The notes under the pieces: generated by a model | What the model was told of the DNA's origin: nothing | Seen by the model: only the letters and a program-made list of their open reading frames with translations | Databases searched by the model: none | Position numbers and translations under genes: made by a program | In this document: piece by piece, positions 1-5,387 of the stretch | Layout of the letters: each line of letters starts with the position of its first letter | Numbering within the stretch: position 1 is the first letter of the stretch | Source: Bacillota bacterium | GTDB lineage: Bacteria; Bacillota; Dehalobacteriia; UBA4068 | NCBI GenBank assembly: GCA_030528765.1 | Contig: JAUMYD010000132.1 | Coordinates: 1 to 5,387, forward strand | Length of the DNA: 5,387 nucleotides | Direction: 5' to 3'

Positions 1-159
1 AGAGACCACAGAGCTGAACATCTGCACCAGGCAGGTAACAATCCCAACGGGAATATAAAACTTAAGAACCAAGCGTCTGCCCAACAGGTTAAAAAGCACA
101 AGCACTGCGAGAGGCAAACCTAAGAAAGTATAAACTAACAAAGAAAATTCACCAGGCAT
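1..159 (-). CDS. N-terminal part of a third hydrophobic protein, probably another complex I/Mrp-like membrane subunit (3' end off window)
   Basis: The frame opens with ATG at 159-157 and stays open for 53 codons to the left edge, so only the N-terminus is visible. It reads MPGEFSLLVYTFLGLPLAV, then a hydrophobic stretch ending in NLLGRR, a short basic loop (RRLVLK, residues 31-36) and a second hydrophobic segment (about 38-53). A short polar start, a first helix ending in LLGRR and then a second helix is how many NuoL/M/N and MrpA/D antiporter-like subunits begin. The start is well supported: a GGAGGGG Shine-Dalgarno lies 5 nt upstream, and the gene begins 12 nt after the stop of the NuoL-type gene. 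Seen: open frame, ribosome binding site, two hydrophobic segments. Inferred: operon membership and a membrane role in the same complex. A NuoN-like antiporter subunit is my best guess, but 53 residues hold no diagnostic motif, so a different small membrane subunit is possible. Confidence 0.72.
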   Translation of the reverse strand, partial: MPGEFSLLVYTFLGLPLAVLVLFNLLGRRLVLKFYIPVGIVTCLVQMFSSVVS

Positions 160-164
160 TCTCA

Positions 165-171
165 CCCCTCC
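165..171 (-). promoter_or_regulatory. Shine-Dalgarno of the third membrane gene
   Basis: GGAGGGG on the minus strand, 5 nt before the ATG at 159-157 and directly after the TAA (174-172) of the preceding gene. It supports the partial gene as real. Its position against the upstream stop codon suggests coupled translation. Confidence 0.8.
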
Positions 172-2067
172 TTAATGCAGCATCATGAACAGCAGGATCA
201 GAAAAGCAACTCCCGAGAAAGCCCAGGCCATATATAAGCGGGTACTGCCACTGTTAAACACATGTAGAGCTGAGGAAACAAAATTGACGATGCGCACGAA
301 GAATACATCGTAAATCCAGTTTACACAGTGATCAAAGGCAAGGCAGATCCACGCCAAAAGCTTGATTGCAGCCATGGAAATGTTGTAAGGATCAAAATAA
401 TGTTTCTCCGCTAGGTCATATAATGTACGCAGAACAGGCGCATAATGAATGTGATCCACTGCTTTTACGCCTTCGCCGGTAACACGATAGCCGATAACGT
501 GATTCAGAAGAGCAAGCAAAAGGACAGCCAGAGAAATAAGCACAAGCGTCATGGAATGCGGCCAACCGGAGAAATCCGCGCCTGCAGTGAAATCCCCAAA
601 CAAAGCCTGCAGATAAGAAAGCGGGAATTTATTATACACACCAAAGACCAGGCAGGATGCGGACAGCACCAAAACAGGCAGCAACATTGCCCCGGGGGCC
701 TCTTTTACCTCTTCCCTGCTGACAGATTCCGGAAGCTTCACGGGGCCGAAAAAAGCAGCATGGCAGAATTTCAGGAAGGAGGCTGCTGTCATAAAAGCAC
801 CAAGCAGCGCTGCAATATAGAATCCTATGTTGCTTTCCAGCGCCGCATCAAAGATCAGTTCTTTGGAGAAAAAGCCGTTGAAAGGGGGAACCCCAGCGAT
901 CGAAAGCGCACATACAATGGTGGCGATGGCAGTAAGCGGCATGAAACGCCCCAGTCCGCCGATCTTACGAAGATCAGTGGTGCCCGTGCGGGTTTCAATT
1001 ATCCCTGCGCTCAGAAAGAGGCTGGATTTAAAAAGCGCATTGTTTACCATATGGAAGAGCGCCCCAACGAAGCCAACCGGCAGTGCTGTTCCCACGGCCA
1101 AAACAATATAGCCTACCTGGCTGATGGCATGGAAAGAAAGGAGTTTTTTCATTTCTTTTTGAATGAGAGCCATTGCACCGCCCAAGACCAGTGTTATCGC
1201 GCCGATAATCATAATCAGCTGGCTCATGGCAGAACCTGGTTGCAGGCTGTAGAAATCAAAACAAACCCGAATCATCAGATATGTGCCAAGAAGCTTTTCC
1301 AGTGCGCCGGGCATGATCGCCATAAAGGGCAAAGGTGCCGCTTTTGCCGCATCCGGAATCCAGCTGTGAAAGGGCATGGCACCCGCTTTCCCCAAAGCAC
1401 CAAGCATCATACAGACAAAGCCCAAAACTGCGATTTCGCTATCCAGAGCAATGGGTTTCATTTCACTCATCAAGGGAGTCCCTGCAAGATAGCAGGTGAT
1501 AATGATGCCCAGCATCAGAAGAAGATCAGCGATCCCGTTCAGTACCAGAGCTTTTACCGCGGCCTTGGGATCCGTTTCATTCCCCAAAATCAGCATTCCG
1601 AAAAGCACAGCAAGCAGCGCTTCCCAGAAAAAGAGCATAACCACCAGGTTGTTTGCCAGTAGGCTGCCGTTTACCAAAGCCAAGGTGATCAAATAGTAGA
1701 AAAGAAAGCCGGGGCTGTAATCCTTTTTCCGCAGATAAGAGAGCGCATAAAGCCCAACCAAATCGGCGATAAAGGCCACGATAACGATGACCTGCTGGGA
1801 AAAATTATAAACGCGCAGGGCGAAATTGATCCCCACTTCCCCGCCGGCCCAAGGCAGGTAAAGCTTCATATCATCCAAACGAAGCAGGCCCAAGGAAAGC
1901 GCAGCATTTAGAAGCAGGGCTCCCAAAAAAAGCGCACTTCTAAGCAGCTCTCCCCGCTTCGGGATAAGCAGAATCACCAAAGCCAGAACCGAAGGGATAA
2001 CGATCATCGTATATAGAAGATTTGCACCCAGGCCGGAGCTGATAAAAGAGGCAATCAAATCCAGCAT
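172..2067 (-). CDS. NuoL-type proton/sodium-translocating subunit with long C-terminal extension (631 aa)
   Basis: Integral membrane protein of the complex I/Mrp antiporter-like family, expected to carry H+ or Na+ across the cytoplasmic membrane as part of a larger redox-driven complex. The family core covers about residues 90-440. Ionisable residues on the expected path are present: Glu149 in FFWE (TM5), Lys227 in GALGKAG before PFHSWIPDA (TM7), Lys307/Lys308 before the SFHAISQVGY helix, His339 and Lys347, and Lys402 in GFFSKELI (TM12). These match the E. coli NuoL pattern Glu144, Lys229 and Lys399. TM8 is atypical: PGALEKLLGTY (253-263) replaces the usual HAA-containing helix. Residues 500-631 add a helix, an amphipathic stretch around LRTLYDLAEKHYFDPYN (546-562) and a final membrane segment (612-630). 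This resembles the lateral helix and last TM of NuoL. I chose ATG at 2067, not the upstream TTG at 2091, because GGAGGTG lies 5 nt before it and it starts 1 nt after the previous stop. The exact complex is unknown. Confidence 0.92.
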   Translation of the reverse strand: MLDLIASFISSGLGANLLYTMIVIPSVLALVILLIPKRGELLRSALFLGALLLNAALSLGLLRLDDMKLYLPWAGGEVGINFALRVYNFSQQVIVIVAFIADLVGLYALSYLRKKDYSPGFLFYYLITLALVNGSLLANNLVVMLFFWEALLAVLFGMLILGNETDPKAAVKALVLNGIADLLLMLGIIITCYLAGTPLMSEMKPIALDSEIAVLGFVCMMLGALGKAGAMPFHSWIPDAAKAAPLPFMAIMPGALEKLLGTYLMIRVCFDFYSLQPGSAMSQLIMIIGAITLVLGGAMALIQKEMKKLLSFHAISQVGYIVLAVGTALPVGFVGALFHMVNNALFKSSLFLSAGIIETRTGTTDLRKIGGLGRFMPLTAIATIVCALSIAGVPPFNGFFSKELIFDAALESNIGFYIAALLGAFMTAASFLKFCHAAFFGPVKLPESVSREEVKEAPGAMLLPVLVLSASCLVFGVYNKFPLSYLQALFGDFTAGADFSGWPHSMTLVLISLAVLLLALLNHVIGYRVTGEGVKAVDHIHYAPVLRTLYDLAEKHYFDPYNISMAAIKLLAWICLAFDHCVNWIYDVFFVRIVNFVSSALHVFNSGSTRLYMAWAFSGVAFLILLFMMLH

Positions 2068-2068
2068 A

Positions 2069-3496
2069 TTACCACCTCCCAATAGAATCAACGATCAGAT
2101 TGATCAGACCGCTGGGAACATTGATGAAAATACCGATAGCCAAGGAAAGAATACCCAGAATAGCAACAGCAACCACCATTTCCCAAGAGCCTTCCTTCAG
2201 ATCCGGATGCGTAAGCTTACCAAAAAAGACTTTCACAAAAACGCGGATTAGATAGACTACGGTCATCACGGCGCCCAGAACAAAAACGATGGCCAGCCAG
2301 GGAATTCCGGTTTCAAATGCACCAGCTATCACCAAGTATTTGGCAAAAAATCCGCCAAAAGGAGGGATACCAGCCACGGAAAAAGCGCAGAGGGCAAAGG
2401 CCACAGCGGTGATGGGAAGGCGTTTTACCAAACCGCCCATCTGCCGAATATCCTTCGTGTGGGTGCTGTGCTCCACGACTCCGGCACAGAGGAATAGGCC
2501 AGCCTTTGCCAGGGAATGCATAAGAATATACATCAGCCCTCCGGCTGCACCTATCATATTTCCGCAGGAAAGGCCCAGCAGAATAAAGGCTAACTGGCTG
2601 ACGGTAGAATACGCAATAATTCTTTTTATATCATTTTCCACGATAGCAGCCCCGCCGGAGACCAAAGCAGAGATCGCTGCGATCGTAGGAATTATTGTCT
2701 GCCAATCAATCTCCATCTGGAAATTTATCAGGAAGAGACGGGCAAAAACATATACGCCGATTTTAACTAAGACGGCGGCATGCAAAAGAGAGGTGACCGG
2801 AGACGGCGCAACACCGGCATCCGGCAACCAGCTGTGTAAAGGTAAAGTGGCAGATTTGGACAAAACGCCAAAAAGGATCAGAATCAAAATCCAGCTATCT
2901 ATACCGCGACCCTGCAGTTCCAGGAGGTCAAAGGTACCCGTTTGAATATAAATGCCGATAAAACCGATGAGCATCAGCAGCGCGCCACCAACGGTGATCA
3001 GGAAAGCCTTATTCGCTCGCAAAACCACCTGCTCTGTTCTGTAAAAACCAATCAGGCGCCAGCAGCAAATTGCTGAAATCTCCCAAAACATATAGATGAA
3101 AATCAGATTTGTAGAATACACCAGCCCCATCATTGCGCCGATAAAAAGAACCACCATCATGTAATATTCGTTTTGGTTTTCATAGTGCTCCATATAACCA
3201 AAGGAATAGAACACAATAATGGCCGCAACCAAAGAAGCGGTCAAAGCCATAAAGACGGCAAGCCCATCGGCCAGAAAGCCGAAACTGAAGCCCAGTGGCA
3301 AATCCATTTGGATGCTCAGGGGTGCATCCTGAATTACCCCCGGCAGCATCAGCCCGGAGGCAACAAGGGCGAACAAAACAAAAACCAGTGCCATGATGTT
3401 CCGCAAAGCAGCATTGATTCGGCCAAATAATGGCATCAAAAATGAACCCAGCAAGGGTACTGCAATGCAGATCAGAAGAATTCCGGGACTTGCCAT
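2069..3496 (-). CDS. NuoN/MrpD-like proton/sodium-translocating membrane subunit (475 aa)
   Basis: Complete antiporter-like subunit of the complex I/Mrp/group 4 hydrogenase family, predicted to have about 14 transmembrane helices and to form one ion channel of a membrane arm. Its length fits NuoN, NuoM or MrpD and lacks the NuoL lateral helix. Key residues are all present: Glu139 in MFWE (TM5), Lys214 in VLSKSATLPLHSWLPDA (TM7), His239 and Lys245 in HAAVLVKIGVY (TM8), Lys291 in ENDIKRIIAYSTVSQ (broken-helix region), His327 and Lys331 in MHSLAKAGLF, and Lys386 in PPFGGFFAK (TM12). The set corresponds to E. coli NuoN Glu133, Lys217, Lys247 and Lys395; a TM12 Lys rather than Glu is unlike NuoM. 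The ATG at 3496 has AAGGAG 7 nt upstream and follows the promoter in the gap, so this is the first gene of its operon. The stop is 1 nt from the next ATG. Whether H+ or Na+ is carried cannot be read from the sequence. The partner could be a membrane-bound hydrogenase, a hydrogenase-related complex or a complex I variant. Confidence 0.93.
   Translation of the reverse strand: MASPGILLICIAVPLLGSFLMPLFGRINAALRNIMALVFVLFALVASGLMLPGVIQDAPLSIQMDLPLGFSFGFLADGLAVFMALTASLVAAIIVFYSFGYMEHYENQNEYYMMVVLFIGAMMGLVYSTNLIFIYMFWEISAICCWRLIGFYRTEQVVLRANKAFLITVGGALLMLIGFIGIYIQTGTFDLLELQGRGIDSWILILILFGVLSKSATLPLHSWLPDAGVAPSPVTSLLHAAVLVKIGVYVFARLFLINFQMEIDWQTIIPTIAAISALVSGGAAIVENDIKRIIAYSTVSQLAFILLGLSCGNMIGAAGGLMYILMHSLAKAGLFLCAGVVEHSTHTKDIRQMGGLVKRLPITAVAFALCAFSVAGIPPFGGFFAKYLVIAGAFETGIPWLAIVFVLGAVMTVVYLIRVFVKVFFGKLTHPDLKEGSWEMVVAVAILGILSLAIGIFINVPSGLINLIVDSIGRW
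2072..2080 (-). promoter_or_regulatory. Shine-Dalgarno that fixes the start of the NuoL-type gene
   Basis: GGGAGGTGG on the minus strand contains GGAGGTG, a near-perfect anti-16S match, 5 nt before ATG 2067-2065. It lies inside the last codons of the preceding gene (ending IGRW, then TAA at 2071-2069). The alternative in-frame TTG at 2091 has no purine-rich site upstream and would translate this Shine-Dalgarno as Gly-Gly-Gly. The ATG is therefore the better start, and the protein is 8 residues shorter than the longest open frame. Confidence 0.88.
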
Positions 3497-3503
3497 AGAT
3501 TTT

Positions 3504-3509
3504 CTCCTT
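3504..3509 (-). promoter_or_regulatory. Shine-Dalgarno of the NuoN/MrpD-like gene
   Basis: AAGGAG on the minus strand, 7 nt before ATG 3496-3494. It sits in an otherwise AT-rich leader, so it stands out clearly and supports that start. Confidence 0.85.
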
Positions 3510-3522
3510 AAAAATAAAAGAA

Positions 3523-3548
3523 TATAGTAAAAGCGGATTACAGTAAAA
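3523..3548 (-). repeat. Short direct repeat in the operon leader
   Basis: Minus-strand TTTTACTGTA (3548-3539) and TTTTACTATA (3532-3523) match at 9 of 10 bases and start 16 nt apart, between the predicted transcription start and the Shine-Dalgarno. They could form a binding site for a regulator acting downstream of the promoter. In so AT-rich a region chance is a real alternative. Confidence 0.3.
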
Positions 3549-3563
3549 TCATCCTAAATCAAT

Positions 3564-3592
3564 ATTTTATCGTAGTATTTCCTAATGGTCAA
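3564..3592 (-). promoter_or_regulatory. Sigma-70/sigma-A type promoter of the antiporter operon
   Basis: On the minus strand, a -35 box TTGACC (3592-3587) is followed by exactly 17 bp and a -10 box TAAAAT (3569-3564). Each box differs from consensus at one position. The expected transcription start is near 3557, giving a leader of about 60 nt before the ATG at 3496. The sequence upstream of the -35 box (about 3593-3630) is rich in A/T runs and could act as an UP element. The promoter faces the membrane-subunit genes and lies in the only gap in the window, as expected for a separate operon start. No experimental support. Confidence 0.78.
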
Positions 3593-3648
3593 GTGAAAGC
3601 ACAAAAGCAAAATAAAAACGACATGAAACAAGCTAAGGTTTTTTTGAC

Positions 3649-4662
3649 TTAACATATCCTGGGCAACTGCTCTGCATATGGCAGATCCAAAAGTCTCTGC
3701 GTGCCATAAGGACTTCTAACGCAGGACAAAGCTCTTCCATCTTCGATCACCCGGCCAATGCAGGCAGCATTTTTCCCAAGCGGGTGAGCATGGAATATCT
3801 TCAAAGCAGCTTCGCAATCCTTTTCCGGAAGAGCCAGCAGCAATTTACCCTCATTTGCCACATAGAGGGGATCCATCCCCAAAATGTTGGAAGCCGCGGC
3901 AACAGCTGAAGAAACAGGGAGATTTTCCTCATCTATTTCTATAGAAAGTCCATCCCCCGCCCATTCATTAACCACAGAAGCCACGCCGCCTCTGGTAGGA
4001 TCCCGCATGGCATGGATATCCGGAAGACCCTCCTGCAGTGCTTCAGCTAGGGAATGCAGAGGTGCAACATCACTTTCTATGGCTGGATCAAAGCCTAGTT
4101 CTTCCCGGGCCGCAAGAATACAAAGCCCATGATTGCCGATTTCTCCGGAAATCAGAATACGATCCCCGGCCTGAATCTTTTGCGGGTAGGCATCCTTTCC
4201 ATCAGGAAAGAGACCAACTCCGGCCGTGCTGATATAAATACCATCTCCCCGGCCCTTTTCCACCACTTTGGTATCACCGGTGACTAAAAAGACCCCTGCT
4301 TCTTTTGCAGCCTGAGCCATGGAACTACAAATCAGGCGCAGCTCTGAAATGGGCAGCCCTGCCTCCAGGATCATGCTGACACTCAAATAAACAGGCTTTG
4401 CTCCACTCATGCACAGATCATTTACGGTGCCACAAACGGCCAGCCGTCCGATATCCCCGCCAGGAAAAAAACGTGGATGCACAACATAGCCATCGGTTGT
4501 CATGGCCAAAGCGGAGGCGCTGACCGGGCAGATCGCGGAATCATTCAGCTGCCGCAAATAGGCATTATCAAAAGCAGGCAAAAAAACATCATGGACCAGC
4601 TCCTGATAAAGCCTCCCGCCGCCGCCGTGAGCCAGACTTATGAATTCTTCTTTAAGCTCCAT
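3649..4662 (-). CDS. hypE: HypE, hydrogenase maturation carbamoyl-dehydratase (337 aa)
   Basis: Cytoplasmic enzyme that receives a carbamoyl group from HypF on its C-terminal cysteine and dehydrates it with ATP to a thiocyanate. The cyanide is then passed to iron on the HypC-HypD complex to make the Fe(CN)2CO centre of [NiFe] hydrogenases. The protein is full length and belongs to the PurM/AIR synthase-like fold. Visible motifs are AHGGGG (11-16), TTDGYVV (55-61), FFPGGDIGRLAVCGTVNDL (65-83), TGDTKVV (128-134), DATRGGV-like DPTRGGVA (221-228), NEGKL (270-274), HPLGK (293-297) and the C-terminal PRIC ending on Cys337, the acceptor residue. The ATG at 4662 follows the hypD stop by 2 nt and has GGGAGG 8 nt upstream, inside hypD, so the two are cotranscribed and probably coupled. 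One oddity: SGEIGNHG (172-179) has Asn177 where the family usually has Asp (GDHG). Identification is very secure. Confidence 0.98.
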   Translation of the reverse strand: MELKEEFISLAHGGGGRLYQELVHDVFLPAFDNAYLRQLNDSAICPVSASALAMTTDGYVVHPRFFPGGDIGRLAVCGTVNDLCMSGAKPVYLSVSMILEAGLPISELRLICSSMAQAAKEAGVFLVTGDTKVVEKGRGDGIYISTAGVGLFPDGKDAYPQKIQAGDRILISGEIGNHGLCILAAREELGFDPAIESDVAPLHSLAEALQEGLPDIHAMRDPTRGGVASVVNEWAGDGLSIEIDEENLPVSSAVAAASNILGMDPLYVANEGKLLLALPEKDCEAALKIFHAHPLGKNAACIGRVIEDGRALSCVRSPYGTQRLLDLPYAEQLPRIC

Positions 4663-4664
4663 AT

Positions 4665-5387
4665 TTACATCCTCCCATACTTATATGCTGCTGCGCAGGC
4701 ACCCTCAGCAGAAACCATGCAGGCCCCGCAGGGGTTCAGCGGCGTGCAGATCCGGCCAAAAAGAGGGCAGGATTTCGCTTCCATTTCACCACGCAGCACG
4801 GCACCACAGCGGCAGCCGGGGTGATCCTGATAGCTTTTTCCGGCAGCAATCTCTGCGGCAAAACGCTGTGAAGCATCAAACTCCCGATACTCCTCCCGCA
4901 GTGCCAGCCCGCTATCGGGGATCCTGCCCAAGCCACGCCAAGTCGAATCACAGGGAGAGAAAACTTCGTTCATCATGGAAAGCGCAAAGGCATTTCCCTG
5001 CCGCCTTACCACACGGGGGTAGCAATTCTGCAGCTTTGCACAAGAGTCGTTTTTCATGCGTAGCAGGGCCAAAATAGCCTCCAGGATATCCACAGGCTCG
5101 AAGCCGGAGATCACTGCTGGCAAAGATAGCTCCCGGGGAACGAAAGAGAATAATTCCTCCCCGGTGATACTGGCTACATGACCGGGGCAAAGCAGCGCAT
5201 CTACCTTTGAGCCAGGGAGTAATGTTTTTAAGACCTGGGGCATGGTTTTATGTGCACTAAGCACATAAAAATTTTTAAGACCCAGTTCTTTTCCCCGCCT
5301 GAGCGTGGCAGCCGTCAGAGGGGCGGTCGTTTCAAAGCCCACTCCAAAAAACACGAGCTGACGAGCCGGATTTTGCTGTGCTATATC
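4665..5387 (-). CDS. hypD: HypD, Fe-S scaffold for hydrogenase Fe(CN)2CO assembly (C-terminal 240 aa; 5' end off window)
   Basis: HypD carries a [4Fe-4S] cluster and, with HypC, holds the iron atom while HypE supplies cyanide; it acts in the cytoplasm. The frame is open to the right edge: its first visible residues are DIAQQNPARQLVFF. The GTG at 5354 is therefore an internal Val codon, not a start. HypD is usually about 350-375 residues, so roughly 110-130 N-terminal residues are missing, including the conserved GPGCPVC-type cysteine motif. Visible motifs, numbered in the fragment: GFETTAP (17-23), CPGHV (67-71), GFEPVDILE (95-103), WRGLG (150-154), CRCG (192-195), CPLFGRIC (207-214) and PCGACMVSAEGAC (219-231). 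The last three supply the cysteines expected to bind the iron-sulfur cluster. Position 122 is Cys in NCY, where NQY is typical. The stop TAA (4667-4665) lies 2 nt before hypE. hypC, and perhaps hypF, A and B, would be expected upstream. Confidence 0.97.
   Translation of the reverse strand, partial: DIAQQNPARQLVFFGVGFETTAPLTAATLRRGKELGLKNFYVLSAHKTMPQVLKTLLPGSKVDALLCPGHVASITGEELFSFVPRELSLPAVISGFEPVDILEAILALLRMKNDSCAKLQNCYPRVVRRQGNAFALSMMNEVFSPCDSTWRGLGRIPDSGLALREEYREFDASQRFAAEIAAGKSYQDHPGCRCGAVLRGEMEAKSCPLFGRICTPLNPCGACMVSAEGACAAAYKYGRM
4671..4676 (-). promoter_or_regulatory. Shine-Dalgarno of hypE inside the end of hypD
   Basis: GGGAGG on the minus strand, 8 nt before ATG 4662-4660, within the codons for the final Gly-Arg of HypD. 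The hypD stop lies between this site and the hypE start, an arrangement that suits translational coupling and balanced synthesis of two partner proteins. Confidence 0.8.

Larger units (their letters stand above)
3497..3648 (-). other. AT-rich intergenic region between hypE and the antiporter operon
   Basis: A 152-bp gap, clearly richer in A+T than the flanking genes. It holds the promoter (3564-3592), the ribosome binding site (3504-3509) and, in the leader, two near-identical 10-mers. I looked for a stem-loop with a U-run after the hypE stop and found none that pairs well, so read-through from hyp into the antiporter genes cannot be excluded. No small ORF or RNA gene is evident. Confidence 0.7.

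Noticed and set aside
445..1662. Long plus-strand open frame of 405 codons opposite the NuoL-type gene
   Set aside because: Its product is rich in His, Gln, Lys and Cys with no recognisable fold, and it lies entirely antisense to a well-supported membrane protein with conserved motifs. It is a shadow of that gene's codon bias.
2289..2945. Plus-strand open frame of 218 codons opposite the NuoN/MrpD-like gene
   Set aside because: It is antisense to conserved TM helices, its sequence is unlike any family I know, and no promoter or operon context supports it.
3549..3566. FNR/CRP-like site (TTGAT-N4-ATCAA) near the predicted transcription start
   Set aside because: Only the TTGAT half is present; the other half (GATGA) does not match.
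3610..3651. Intrinsic terminator after hypE
   Set aside because: There are T-rich runs but no stable GC-containing stem immediately before them on the minus strand. The T-run at 3639-3645 lies on the plus strand, where no gene needs terminating.
4640..5077. Overlapping plus-strand and alternate-frame open frames across the hypD/hypE junction
   Set aside because: All overlap the strongly conserved HypD Fe-S motifs and the HypE N-terminus in another frame. They carry no motifs of their own.
5352..5354. GTG as the start of hypD
   Set aside because: It encodes Val in the conserved VFFGVGFETTAP stretch, and the reading frame continues with HypD-like sequence to the window edge. The true start is off the window.
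1..5387. CRISPR arrays, tRNA or rRNA genes, insertion sequences, phage or toxin-antitoxin genes
   Set aside because: No regularly spaced repeats, tRNA-like arms, transposase motifs or terminal inverted repeats were found. The window is almost fully occupied by the five metabolic and membrane genes.

Overview
The window carries five genes, all on the minus strand, so transcription runs from high to low coordinates. They form two functional blocks. The upstream block (about 5387 to 3649) is the end of a [NiFe]-hydrogenase maturation operon: the C-terminal 240 residues of HypD and a complete HypE. The downstream block (3496 to 1) holds complex I/Mrp-type ion-translocating membrane subunits: a 475-residue NuoN/MrpD-sized protein, a 631-residue NuoL-type protein with a long C-terminal extension, and the first 53 codons of a third hydrophobic protein that runs off the left edge.

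The only real intergenic gap (3497-3648) is AT-rich. It holds a very good sigma-A/sigma-70 type promoter (TTGACC, 17-bp spacer, TAAAAT) reading into the antiporter genes, followed by a leader of about 60 nt and a strong AAGGAG ribosome binding site. I see no convincing intrinsic terminator after hypE. The antiporter operon therefore has its own promoter and may also receive read-through from hyp. Within each block the genes are packed tightly: 2 nt between hypD and hypE, 1 nt between the first two membrane genes, and 12 nt before the third. Each downstream start has a purine-rich Shine-Dalgarno at or inside the end of the preceding gene, which suggests translational coupling.

The strong GGAGG-type Shine-Dalgarnos, the consensus promoter, the moderate GC content and the gene content suggest an anaerobic, hydrogen-metabolising Bacillota (Clostridia or Negativicutes type). 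This is inference; no phylogenetic marker is present. Working model: HypD and HypE build the Fe(CN)2CO centre of [NiFe] hydrogenases, and the membrane operon encodes the proton/sodium-pumping arm of a multi-subunit complex. That complex could be a group 4 membrane-bound [NiFe] hydrogenase (Ech/Hyf/Mbh-like), a hydrogenase-related complex without a NiFe site, or a complex I variant. The catalytic subunits that would decide this lie outside the window.

The most unusual feature is the NuoL-type protein. It keeps the standard TM5 Glu, TM7 Lys and TM12 Lys, but its TM8 departs strongly from the family: the usual HAA motif is replaced by PGALEK. Nothing here proves a wholly new system.
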